64,000 nt of DNA, from NCBI RefSeq assembly GCF_011045115.1, contig NZ_JAAKZG010000001.1, positions 310,001 to 374,000 on the forward strand, written 5' to 3'. This DNA is from Mesorhizobium zhangyense (GTDB taxonomy: Bacteria > Pseudomonadota > Alphaproteobacteria > Rhizobiales > Rhizobiaceae). Position numbers and translations under genes: made by a program. How positions within the stretch are numbered: position 1 is the stretch's first letter; every line of letters starts with the position of its first letter. The notes below the pieces were generated by a model. It saw nothing but the letters and a program-made list of their open reading frames with translations, did not search any database and was not told the DNA's origin. Positions 1-7,727 of this stretch are shown in pieces.

Positions 1-71
1 TCCGAGGCTTTGTCGCGTGGACTCCGCCGGGCAAGCGGCGGAACCGATGTCTTGCGATGAGGAGAAGTGAG

Positions 72-398
72 ATGAAAAAGTTGCTCTTTGCTTTTGCCGC
101 AGTTCTTTTTGTTTCGGGTTCAGCACTGGCCGATGAATACCCGGTCGCTGTCGGCTCCGATTCAGCGCCGAAAACCGTCATCATGCAACGGAAACACGAG
201 GTCATGGATCGCAACTACACGGCGATGGATCCCGGTTATGAGGTGAGGCAGAACGAGCGCGATGGTGATGCGGCCCCTGAGTCCAGGGTGCTGGCGGCCG
301 GCCCGCTCGATCACACGACAACGGCCGCGATCGAGGCGCCGGAATATGGCCCGCATGTGAATGATCGCTACGGCGATGCACAGCCGTCGATGAGATAA
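72..398 (+). CDS. small secreted DAAP-repeat protein, first tandem copy
   Basis: A 108-residue protein of unknown function. The start at 72 is preceded by GAGGAG seven bases upstream; an in-frame ATG at 57 lacks such a site. Residues 1-20 form a Sec signal peptide ending SALA, so the mature protein is probably periplasmic or outside the cell. The mature part is polar, has no cysteine, carries a GDAAPESRVL segment followed by LDHTTTAAI, and ends NDRYGDAQPSMR. A close paralogue lies 666 bp downstream with the same leader, upstream and downstream DNA. The same DAAP/VVV/LDY pattern recurs in the proteins at 6611-6925 and 7126-7359. It may belong near the small Mesorhizobium DUF families (DUF680-like), but I cannot confirm that. 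Confidence 0.8.
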   Translation: MKKLLFAFAAVLFVSGSALADEYPVAVGSDSAPKTVIMQRKHEVMDRNYTAMDPGYEVRQNERDGDAAPESRVLAAGPLDHTTTAAIEAPEYGPHVNDRYGDAQPSMR

Positions 399-420
399 GC
401 CGGTATGCAATATGAGCCTT

Positions 421-445
421 GGGCGACGGACGGTGTCCGTCGCCC
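421..445 (+). terminator. hairpin after first secreted-protein gene
   Basis: An 11 bp perfect stem (421-431 with 435-445) and a 3-base loop lie 22 bases after the stop codon. There is no clear T-run, so it may act as an RNA-stabilising 3' hairpin or a weak terminator. The rest of 446-737 holds no gene that I can support; it is the upstream region of the second copy. Confidence 0.45.
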
Positions 446-737
446 CTTCAGCTGATCAGATCGCCATGCGGCGGTGACGGATCGAGCAGGCCAACACGGA
501 TCTGTGAAGGGACGCAACTTTCGGTCGCAGCGTCGTGATTTGCCGTTGCGCGGTCGCGTACCTACGTCAGTCGTGCCGGAAAACACTCCCGGAATTCCGG
601 CGCATAGAAACTGAAATCCTGACCCGAGTACGAAAGCACTATGGGATGGGAAGGCGTTGTACCTTCGTCCAGCGCTTTTGCGCGTGGGTACCGCTGGCAA
701 GCGGCGGAACCAATGTCTTGCGATGAGGAGAAGTGAG

Positions 738-1037
738 ATGAAGAAGTTACTTTTTGCGTTTGCCGCTGTTGTTTTAGGTTCGGGTGCGGCTCTTGCTGAC
801 TCAGCCCCGCCGTCGGTCATCGTCAATCAGAACCATGTCGTCGTGGATCGCACGATTACCCAAAGGGATCCCGGCTATTCGGTAAGCCAGAATACGCGTG
901 ACAGCGATGCCGCGCCCGACTCGAAGGTTCTGGCGGCCGGCCCGCTCGATCGCACGACAACGGCTGCGATCGAAGCTCCGGAATATGGCCCGCACTTCAA
1001 CGATCGCTACGGCGATGCACAGCCGTCGATGCGATAA
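738..1037 (+). CDS. small secreted DAAP-repeat protein, second tandem copy
   Basis: A 99-residue paralogue of the protein at 72-398. It shares the signal peptide (MKKLLFAFAAV...), the DAAPDSKVLAAGPLD segment and the C-terminus YGPHFNDRYGDAQPSMR, and differs mainly in a shorter central part. The start at 738 has the same GAGGAG box and spacing as the first copy; a longer reading from further upstream would destroy the signal peptide. The shared DNA reaches into the upstream region (GGCAAGCGGCGGAACC, then ATGTCTTGCGATGAGGAG) and past the stop, so this is a tandem gene duplication rather than two separate acquisitions. Function unknown. Confidence 0.8.
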   Translation: MKKLLFAFAAVVLGSGAALADSAPPSVIVNQNHVVVDRTITQRDPGYSVSQNTRDSDAAPDSKVLAAGPLDRTTTAAIEAPEYGPHFNDRYGDAQPSMR

Positions 1038-1106
1038 GCGGCAAATATACAATTTGAACTTTGGGCTACGGGCGATGCCCACCGCTACTTTTTTGGTTCA
1101 CTCAAT

Positions 1107-1138
1107 AAAAAAACCGCCGGACGAACCGGCGGTTTTTG
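1107..1138. terminator. bidirectional rho-independent terminator
   Basis: The stem ACCGCCGG (1113-1120) pairs with CCGGCGGT (1126-1133) around a 5-base loop, with an A-run on the left and a T-run on the right. It sits between the convergent secreted-protein gene and ald and can serve both. Confidence 0.85.
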
Positions 1139-1162
1139 CGTTTGAGGAACCCGGATTCGAAA

Positions 1163-2278
1163 TCAGGCGGCCAGAACCGCTTTCGGCTCGACCATTTCGT
1201 AGCCGAGCGCTTCGGCGACGGCGCGATTGGTGATCTTGCCCTTGTGGACATTGAGACCGTTGCGCAGATGCGGCTCGTCGATGAGCGCCTTCAGGCCCTT
1301 GTCGGCAAGCTGCAGGCCGTAATGCAGCGTCGCGTTGTTCAGTGCATGTGCCGAGGTGACAGGCACGGCGCCGGGCATGTTGGCGACGCAGTAGTGGATG
1401 ACGCCGTCGACCTCATAGGTCGGGTCGGCATGGGTGGTGGCATGCGAGGTCTCGAAGCAGCCGCCCTGATCGATGGCGACATCGACCAGCACCGCGCCCT
1501 TCTTGATGCCGGACAGCATTTCGCGGGTAACGAGCTTGGGTGCTGCGGCACCCGGGATGAGCACCGCGCCGACGATGACGTCCGCCGAGAAGCATTCCTC
1601 GTCGAGCGCTTCCACCGTCGAATAGCGGGTGTGAATGCGGCCGCTGAACAGGTCGTCGAGCTGGCGCAGGCGCGGGATCGAACGGTCGAGAATAGTGACG
1701 TCGGCACCGAGGCCGACCGCCATCCGGGCCGCATGAAGGCCGACGACACCGCCGCCGATGACCGTGACCTTGCCGGGCAGAACGCCCGGAACGCCGCCCA
1801 GCAGTACGCCACGGCCGCCATTGGCCTTCTGCAGCGCGGTCGCGCCGGCCTGGATGGCGAGGCGGCCGGCAACTTCCGACATCGGCGCCAGCAGCGGCAG
1901 GCCGCCGCGATCGTCGGTTACCGTCTCGTAGGCGACGGCAGTGACGCCCGAAGCCAGCAGGCCCTTGGTCTGTTCCAGATCGGGAGCAAGGTGAAGATAA
2001 GTGTAGAGGATCTGGCCGTCGCGCAGCTGCACCCATTCGTTGGGCTGCGGTTCCTTGACCTTGACGATCATGTCCGACTTGGCAAATACGTCGGCGGCCG
2101 TCTTGGCGATGGTGGCACCCGCAGCGCGATAGGCGTTGTCATCGGCGCCGATGCCGGCGCCGGCGCCCGTCTCGACCAGAACCTCATGGCCATGGGCTGC
2201 ATATTCGCGAACCGCGCCCGGTGTCAGGCCGACACGGTACTCATGATTCTTGATTTCCTTGGGGCATCCGACGCGCAT
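1163..2278 (-). CDS. ald: alanine dehydrogenase
   Basis: This enzyme catalyses the reversible NAD-dependent oxidative deamination of L-alanine to pyruvate and ammonia in the cytoplasm. At 371 residues it has the usual family length. The start is MRVGCPKEI, with GGAGG just upstream; longer readings are not supported. Visible family residues are Arg15 in the YRVGLTP segment, a lysine in VKVKEPQ, a histidine in YTYLHLAP, and the NAD-binding glycine motif [13 protein letters not shown] near residues 175-187. It is divergent from an Lrp/AsnC regulator, the common arrangement in which that regulator senses alanine and activates ald. Confident. Confidence 0.97.
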   Translation of the reverse strand: MRVGCPKEIKNHEYRVGLTPGAVREYAAHGHEVLVETGAGAGIGADDNAYRAAGATIAKTAADVFAKSDMIVKVKEPQPNEWVQLRDGQILYTYLHLAPDLEQTKGLLASGVTAVAYETVTDDRGGLPLLAPMSEVAGRLAIQAGATALQKANGGRGVLLGGVPGVLPGKVTVIGGGVVGLHAARMAVGLGADVTILDRSIPRLRQLDDLFSGRIHTRYSTVEALDEECFSADVIVGAVLIPGAAAPKLVTREMLSGIKKGAVLVDVAIDQGGCFETSHATTHADPTYEVDGVIHYCVANMPGAVPVTSAHALNNATLHYGLQLADKGLKALIDEPHLRNGLNVHKGKITNRAVAEALGYEMVEPKAVLAA

Positions 2279-2411
2279 TGTGTTCCTCCACTGTTTCCCG
2301 TCGATGGAATTTTTTGTATCCCTCATGAAATCACAGAATCGGCTGTGCTTGTTTGCAAATTGGGTTGCTGTTGCCGCCTGAAATCGCTATTCGTTGCGCG
2401 AAATCTCGGTA

Positions 2412-2432
2412 TATTCGAAGGAAATACGAATA
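2412..2432. promoter_or_regulatory. inverted repeat in ald-lrp divergent region
   Basis: TATTCG (2412-2417) and CGAATA (2427-2432) form an inverted repeat with a 9-base centre. It covers the ribosome binding site of the Lrp-type gene and ends next to its ATG. AT-rich dyads of about this size are typical Lrp-family sites, so autoregulation is a reasonable inference. Confidence 0.4.
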
Positions 2433-2906
2433 ATGTCGCTCGACAGGATCGATATCGCCATTCTGGACGCTTTGCAGAAGGATGGGCGCATCCCAAATGC
2501 GGCTCTAGCCGAGAAGGTTGGCCTGTCGCAGTCGGCCTGTTCGCGCCGGCTAGACAATCTGGAAAAGAGCGGCGTCATCCGCGGCTATCACGCCCGGCTT
2601 TCCAACGCGGCGCTCGGCCATCAGATGACGGCCATCGTGCACATCTCGCTGTCGGGCCAGTTCGAGAAGACGCTTTCGGATTTCGAGGCGGCGGTGAAGC
2701 GCTGCCCCAACATCCTGTCATGCCATCTGATGTCGGGCGAATATGACTACATCCTGCGCATCGCTGCTAAGGACCTGGCCGACTACGAGCGCATCCACAA
2801 GGAATGGCTGTCGGCCATGCCGCACGTGACCAAGATCAACTCGTCCTTCGCGCTGCGCGAGATCATCGACCGCACGGCGCTCGGCATGAAGCCGGAGCTG
2901 GCGTGA
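2433..2906 (+). CDS. Lrp/AsnC-family regulator, probable AldR-type
   Basis: A 157-residue DNA-binding regulator. Residues 4-60 form the winged HTH (RIPNAALAEKVGLSQ, then ACSRRLDNLEKSGVI), followed by the RAM/AsnC effector domain at about 65-150 with the SGEYDYILRI strand. The start at 2433 follows GAAGGAA; an upstream ATG at 2394 adds only 13 unconserved residues. It is divergent from alanine dehydrogenase, so control of ald in response to alanine is the likely role. It could also act more widely as a feast/famine regulator. Confidence 0.9.
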   Translation: MSLDRIDIAILDALQKDGRIPNAALAEKVGLSQSACSRRLDNLEKSGVIRGYHARLSNAALGHQMTAIVHISLSGQFEKTLSDFEAAVKRCPNILSCHLMSGEYDYILRIAAKDLADYERIHKEWLSAMPHVTKINSSFALREIIDRTALGMKPELA

Positions 2907-2907
2907 T

Positions 2908-3052
2908 CGGGTGTGCCGATATTCAGATGATGGCGGCCTGCGAACAGCAGTTTTCTGCGCTTCCGGTACTCACGTACCCAAATGTACGCTCCGTTCCGGT
3001 TCTCGAAAACCGCCGTTCTCGGCACGCCCTGATCTGAATCTCGACACACCCG
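2908..3052. repeat. 145 bp imperfect palindrome
   Basis: Starting one base after the lrp stop, CGGGTGTG (2908-2915) is mirrored by CACACCCG (3045-3052). The two arms stay alignable inward: GATATTCAGAT against ATCTGAATCTC, then GAAC-GC-GTTTTC blocks, then ACGTACCC near the centre. It may form a long hairpin or cruciform. The spurious reading frames inside it are by-products of the symmetry. A shorter relative is at 24160-24207. Confidence 0.6.
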
Positions 3053-3140
3053 AATGTGTCTTGGTCCTAAGCACTGCTTGCTTGTTTGCGGCACTGCACC
3101 ATAATCGGGACGAATCGTTTTCTTCGCCCAAGCGAGCCCG

Positions 3141-4424
3141 ATGGATCCTGCTTCCAGCCCACATCACGTCGTCGTCGTCGGTGCCGGGTTCGGCGGCCTG
3201 GAGGCTACCCGCAACCTGACCGGCGCACCCGTGCGCATCACGATCATCGACCGGCGCAACCATCACCTTTTCCAGCCGCTTCTGTATCAAGTCGCCACGA
3301 CGTCGTTGGCGACGTCCGAAATCGCTTGGCCGATACGCCAATTGCTGCGCAACCGCGAGGATGTGACCACGCTTCTGGGCACCGTTACCGGCGTCGATCC
3401 GGCCGGCAAGCGGGTACTGATGGAGGACGGCGAAGCTATTCCCTACGACACGCTGGTGCTGGCAACCGGTGCGCGGCATGCCTATTTCGGCCATGACGAA
3501 TGGGAGCCTTATGCGCCCGGCCTGAAGACGCTGGAGGATGCCACGACCATCCGCCGGCGCATATTGATGGCCTTCGAGAAGGCCGAGCGGGAAACCGATC
3601 CCGAACGTCGCCGCGCGCGTTTGACCTTCGTCATCATCGGCGGCGGTCCGACCGGCGTGGAACTGGCCGGCACGATCGCCGAACTGGCGCATGACACGCT
3701 GCCGCGCGAGTTCCGCAATATCGATACGCGCGAAGCCCGCGTCGTGCTGATAGAGGCCGGTGAACGCGTGCTTTCCGCCTTCGTGCCGGCGCAATCGGCC
3801 TATGCGAAAAGCGCACTCGAAAAGCTTGGCGTCGAGGTCGAGCTCGGCAGGGCGGTCTCCGAATGCAACGCGCAGGGCGTGGTCTATGGCGGGCAGCACC
3901 TGCCGGCAAAGACGATCATCTGGGCCGCAGGCGTTGCGGCGTCACCGGCGGCGGAATGGCTGGGTGCCTCTGCCGATCGCGCCGGACGGGTGATGGTGGA
4001 GCCGGACCTGACGGTCGCCGGGCACCCGGAAATCTTCGTGATCGGCGATACGGCACATGTCACGACGCCGGAAGGCAAGCCCGTTCCCGGTGTGGCGCCT
4101 GCCGCCAAGCAGCAGGGCTGGCATATTGCCGCGACGATCAAGGCGCGGTTGAAGGGCGGCAGTTCGGTGCGGCCCTTCCGCTACAAGAACGACGGCAATC
4201 TCGCCACGATCGGCAAGCGCGCGGCAGTGATCGACTTCGGCTGGATCAAGCTCAACGGGCGCATCGCCTGGTGGCTGTGGGGCCTGGCGCACATCTATTT
4301 CCTGATCGGCCTTCGCAACAGGCTTTCGGTAGCGCTGAGCTGGCTGTGGATCTACACGACGGGCCAGCGCAGCGCCCGGCTGATCACGCAGGGCTCCGCG
4401 CAGACGCCTGCAAAACCGAAATGA
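3141..4424 (+). CDS. ndh: type II NADH dehydrogenase (NDH-2)
   Basis: A 427-residue flavoprotein that passes electrons from NADH to quinone at the inner face of the membrane without pumping protons. The N-terminal FAD site VVVGAGFGGLEA is at residues 10-21, the second nucleotide site FVIIGGGPTGVELAG at about 160-175, and the FAD contact EIFVIGDTAHV near 295-305. The C-terminus (about 370-415) is the hydrophobic, aromatic-rich tail WWLWGLAHIYFLIGLRNR, typical of the NDH-2 membrane anchor. The gene stands alone between lrp and cpdB. Its ribosome binding site is weak, but the start fits the family. Confidence 0.92.
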   Translation: MDPASSPHHVVVVGAGFGGLEATRNLTGAPVRITIIDRRNHHLFQPLLYQVATTSLATSEIAWPIRQLLRNREDVTTLLGTVTGVDPAGKRVLMEDGEAIPYDTLVLATGARHAYFGHDEWEPYAPGLKTLEDATTIRRRILMAFEKAERETDPERRRARLTFVIIGGGPTGVELAGTIAELAHDTLPREFRNIDTREARVVLIEAGERVLSAFVPAQSAYAKSALEKLGVEVELGRAVSECNAQGVVYGGQHLPAKTIIWAAGVAASPAAEWLGASADRAGRVMVEPDLTVAGHPEIFVIGDTAHVTTPEGKPVPGVAPAAKQQGWHIAATIKARLKGGSSVRPFRYKNDGNLATIGKRAAVIDFGWIKLNGRIAWWLWGLAHIYFLIGLRNRLSVALSWLWIYTTGQRSARLITQGSAQTPAKPK

Positions 4425-4549
4425 TCGCTGATTAGCCGACAAATTGTCATCGGCGCGTCACCTGTTCCTGCTGGACTCGTAAAAAATTCGGCGCGAAACT
4501 CATTGTTTCGGCGTCGATTTTTTTCGAGATCAATCTCCAGGAGAAAACC

Positions 4550-6529
4550 ATGTCTGAGTTGCTTCATCCCTTGTCGCGGCGGTCCTTTCTGGCAGGTGCT
4601 GCGGCAACCGGGGCCTTCGTCATGCTGCATCCGTTTTCGGCGCGAGCGCAGGCCAATCAGGCGCATCTCAGGATCATGGAAACGACCGACATCCATGTGA
4701 ACGTGCTGCCCTACGACTACTATGCCGACAAGCCGAACGACACGATGGGCCTTTCCCGCACCGCTTCGCTGATCGACGCCGTGCGCAAGGAAGCGACCAA
4801 TTCGATGCTGATCGACAATGGCGATCTCCTGCAGGGCAACCCGATGGGCGACTATGTCGCCTATGAGAAGGGCTTGAAGGAAGGTGACGTCCATCCCGTC
4901 ATGAAGGGCATGAACCTGCTCGGCTACGAATGCTCGACGCTCGGCAATCACGAATTCAACTACGGCCTGTCCTTCATGGACAAGGTGCTGGCCGGAGCCA
5001 ATTTCCCGTTCGTCTGCGCCAATCTGGTCAAGGGTACCGTGCTTGCCTCCAATCCGCGCGACGACAAGCTCTATCTCAAGCCTTACGTGATCCTCGACAA
5101 GAAGGTGAAGGACGGCGCGGGCGCGGAACATCCGATCAAGATCGGCATCATCGGCTTTGTGCCGCCGCAGATCATGATCTGGGATGCCAAGAACCTGACC
5201 GGTAACGTGCTGACGCGTGACATCGTGGAGGCGGCAAAAGCCTGGGTGCCGCAGATGAAGGAGGAGGGCGCGGACATCGTCATTGCGCTCTCGCATTCGG
5301 GCATCGACAACAAGCAGGGCGACCTGATGGAGAACGCTTCGTTCTTCCTCGCCGGCGTGGACGGCATCGATGCGGTCTTCACCGGGCATCAGCATCTCGT
5401 CTTTCCCGGCCCGAAGGACTTTCAGGGGCTGGAGGGCGTCGACGCGGCAAAAGGCACGCTGCAGGGCAAACCGGCCGTCATGGGCGGCTTCTGGGGCTCG
5501 CATATGGGCCTGATCGACCTGATGCTCGAAGCCGATGGCGGCAAATGGAAGGTCGTTTCAGCGACTTCCGAGGCGCGGCCGATCTATGAGCGCGTCGACA
5601 ACAAGAACAAGGCAACGGTGGAGGACGACAAGCGCATTGTCGATGCGCTCAAGGAGGATCACGAGGCGACGCTCGCCTATGTGCGTCGGCCGGTCGGCAA
5701 GACATCCGCGCCGCTCTATTCCTATTTCGCGCTGGTCGCCGACGATCCTTCCGTTCAGATCGTCAGCCAGGCGCAGACCTGGTACATCAAGGACCTGCTG
5801 AAGGACACGCAATACAAGGACCTGCCCGTGCTTTCGGCGGCAGCACCCTTCAAGTCAGGCGGCCGCGGCGGTCCGGAGTACTATACAGACGTGCCGACCG
5901 GCGACATCGCGATCAAGAACGTCGCCGACCTCTATCTCTATCCAAACACGGTGCGGGCGGTGGAAATCACCGGCGCGCAGGTGAAGGACTGGCTGGAAAT
6001 GTCGGCCGGCATTTTCAATCAGGTCGAGAAGGGCAAGGCGGACCAGCCGCTGATCAACACCGACTTCCCGTCCTATAATTTCGATGTGATCGACGGCGTC
6101 AGCTACAAGATCGATCTGTCGCAGCCGCCCAAATATGATCCGAAGGGCGCCGTCATCAACGCCGGCTCGAACCGCATCGTTGACCTGATGTTCGACGGGA
6201 AAGCCATTGATCCGGCAGCAAAATTCGTCGTCGCGACGAACAACTACCGCGCCGGCGGCGGCGGTAATTTCCCGGAGATCAACGCGTCCAAGATCATTTA
6301 CGAGGCGCCGGATACCAACCGTGACGTGATCGTGCGCTACATCATCGACCAGAAGACGATCAACCCTTCCGCCGACGACAACTGGAGCTTTGCGCCGCTG
6401 GAAGGAACGTCGGTTCTGTTCGAGACCGGCCCCAAGGCAAAAGACCTGATCGCCAATGTGAAGGGCGTCAAGATCGAGCCCGCCGGCGAAGGTGCGGAAG
6501 GTTTTGGCAAATACCGCATCACGCTCTGA
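4550..6529 (+). CDS. cpdB: 2',3'-cyclic-nucleotide 2'-phosphodiesterase / 3'-nucleotidase, Tat-exported
   Basis: A 659-residue periplasmic enzyme that hydrolyses 2',3'-cyclic nucleotides and 3'-nucleotides for salvage of phosphate and nucleosides. Residues 1-34 are a twin-arginine signal (SRRSFLAGAA) cleaved near SARAQA. The metallophosphatase domain follows with ETTDIHVN, DNGDLLQGNP, GNHEFNYG, HSGID and GHQH as metal-binding motifs. From about residue 360 lies the 5'-nucleotidase C-terminal domain, with substrate segments such as NNYRAGGGGNF. The start follows CAGGAGAAAACC. E. coli CpdB uses a Sec signal, so the Tat signal here is a difference worth noting. Confidence 0.93.
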   Translation: MSELLHPLSRRSFLAGAAATGAFVMLHPFSARAQANQAHLRIMETTDIHVNVLPYDYYADKPNDTMGLSRTASLIDAVRKEATNSMLIDNGDLLQGNPMGDYVAYEKGLKEGDVHPVMKGMNLLGYECSTLGNHEFNYGLSFMDKVLAGANFPFVCANLVKGTVLASNPRDDKLYLKPYVILDKKVKDGAGAEHPIKIGIIGFVPPQIMIWDAKNLTGNVLTRDIVEAAKAWVPQMKEEGADIVIALSHSGIDNKQGDLMENASFFLAGVDGIDAVFTGHQHLVFPGPKDFQGLEGVDAAKGTLQGKPAVMGGFWGSHMGLIDLMLEADGGKWKVVSATSEARPIYERVDNKNKATVEDDKRIVDALKEDHEATLAYVRRPVGKTSAPLYSYFALVADDPSVQIVSQAQTWYIKDLLKDTQYKDLPVLSAAAPFKSGGRGGPEYYTDVPTGDIAIKNVADLYLYPNTVRAVEITGAQVKDWLEMSAGIFNQVEKGKADQPLINTDFPSYNFDVIDGVSYKIDLSQPPKYDPKGAVINAGSNRIVDLMFDGKAIDPAAKFVVATNNYRAGGGGNFPEINASKIIYEAPDTNRDVIVRYIIDQKTINPSADDNWSFAPLEGTSVLFETGPKAKDLIANVKGVKIEPAGEGAEGFGKYRITL

Positions 6530-6547
6530 GGTCATCGGAATAAACAA

Positions 6548-6580
6548 AAAGGGCGGCAGACCGGGTCTGCCGCCCTTTGC
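6548..6580 (+). terminator. rho-independent terminator after cpdB
   Basis: A 12-15 bp stem (6548-6562 with 6564-6578) starts 19 bases after the cpdB stop, with AAA on the left and TTT on the right. It can also serve the convergent minus-strand gene ending at 6611. Confidence 0.8.
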
Positions 6581-6610
6581 GTTCAACTCAGTCCCGTAGG
6601 GACCGGTCGA

Positions 6611-6925
6611 TCAGTACATCGAGTTCGCGCCGTCGCCGTAACGGTTGTTCTTGAGGCCGTTGGTGGTGGCGCCGATGCCGGCCGTGCCCGAGTAGTCGAG
6701 GCTCTTGGGCTGGCTTACAACAACCGAATTCGGAGCGGCATCGCCGTAGCGGTCGTTTTTGACACCGGTGTTGGTGGCGCCAATGGCGGCAGTGCCGGAG
6801 TAATCGATGCTCCTGGGAGCGTTGACGACGACCGAGGAAGGAGCGGCGTCGCCGTAACGGTCATTTGCGAGGGAAACGCCGGTGGTCATCAAAACGGCGG
6901 CGAGGGAAAGAATGATCTTTCTCAT
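6611..6925 (-). CDS. small secreted protein with tandem DAAP repeats
   Basis: A 104-residue secreted protein. The chosen start MRKIILSLA has GGAG six bases upstream; an ATG four codons earlier overlaps that box and is rejected. After the signal peptide (cleaved near SLA-ND) come two nearly identical units of about 36 residues. Each begins NDRYGDAAPxSVVV and continues through SIDYSGTAAIGATN or its variant. A partial third unit, NNRYGDGANSMY, ends the protein. The repeat is shared with the proteins at 72-398, 738-1037 and 7126-7359. Function unknown; the lack of cysteine and charge pattern suggest a flexible exported chain. Confidence 0.78.
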   Translation of the reverse strand: MRKIILSLAAVLMTTGVSLANDRYGDAAPSSVVVNAPRSIDYSGTAAIGATNTGVKNDRYGDAAPNSVVVSQPKSLDYSGTAGIGATTNGLKNNRYGDGANSMY

Positions 6926-7095
6926 TTTAGTCTCCATTATTCTTGGCCGAAATTGTCTTCGGCGGAATTTTGAAGATATAAATCGTCAAGCAATTCAATA
7001 TCTTCGGTTGCAAAGTGTGATTTATGTACCGGGACACTCAACTTCAAATGAAGTAACCGAGACGTAGCCGGGGAACATGGTCACAAGTTTGTGTG

Positions 7096-7117
7096 CCGGG
7101 GCGTGAGAGCACCCCGG
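7096..7117 (-). terminator. hairpin after gene at 7126-7359
   Basis: CCGGGG (7096-7101) pairs with CCCCGG (7112-7117) eight bases beyond the stop of the minus-strand gene. The following T-run is weak, so a stable 3' end is as likely as termination. Confidence 0.45.
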
Positions 7118-7125
7118 ATATTCAT

Positions 7126-7359
7126 TCAACGGTTGTCGGCGCGTTCCTGAATGATCGCGGCGCGCTGCTGTTCGTTGGTCGCGCCGACCGTCGAGGAGAT
7201 CGCGGCCTGTGAGGAATAATCGATATTGGCCGGCTGCTTGACGACGACGGAAACGGGCGCGGCGTCATGAGCCGTCTGGATCACCGAATTCGTATTCTGG
7301 GCAAGGGCGATACCGGAGGTCATCAAAACCGCGGTGAGTGCAATAATTGTCTTCTTCAT
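7126..7359 (-). CDS. small secreted protein with a single DAAP unit
   Basis: A 77-residue protein with a signal peptide (MKKTIIALTAVLMTSGIALAQ) almost matching that of its neighbour at 6611-6925. The mature part holds one unit, HDAAPVSVVV followed by NIDYSSQAAI, then a charged tail EQQRAAIIQERADNR. GGAG lies seven bases before the ATG. It is transcribed in the same direction as the 6611 gene, with its own hairpin between them. Function unknown. The region 7360-7727 upstream holds its promoter region and the 3' flank of cfa; I see no gene there. Confidence 0.75.
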   Translation of the reverse strand: MKKTIIALTAVLMTSGIALAQNTNSVIQTAHDAAPVSVVVKQPANIDYSSQAAISSTVGATNEQQRAAIIQERADNR

Positions 7360-7727
7360 CTGTATTCTCCAAAAGTTCGTCGTGACCGCGACAAGAGGTT
7401 TTCCGCCGGCATGGGAGGAAGATGCGCCAACCGGTATTCCGGTGGAGTCGCCAAGCTGCCGGTGATTTTGGAAATCCCTCGTGTCCGACGATCAACACGG
7501 CTCATATGGGTGAAGGCATCCGCGAAAGTAAGTCGGCTGACGATCAACAGGATGCGATCACGTGAAGGTGCCATTCACGCAAGCGTGATTCCGCTTTGAA
7601 GAATCGCTGCAGTGCGCGGAGTCGCTAGAGATGAGGCGACTGCGGTGTTAAAAAATGAGGTCGGAGGCTGGCCGGAAATTCTTCTCAGACGCCAAGAGCA
7701 GCCGAATTTCGGTCCTGATGCGGTGGC

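Noticed and set aside
1136-2746. A 536-codon plus-strand frame
   Set aside because: It is the opposite strand of ald and runs on into the lrp gene. Composition is that of an antisense shadow with many His/Gln/Arg and no domain.
2783-3219. Small frames in the gap between lrp and ndh
   Set aside because: They are produced by the palindromic repeat and carry no conserved features.
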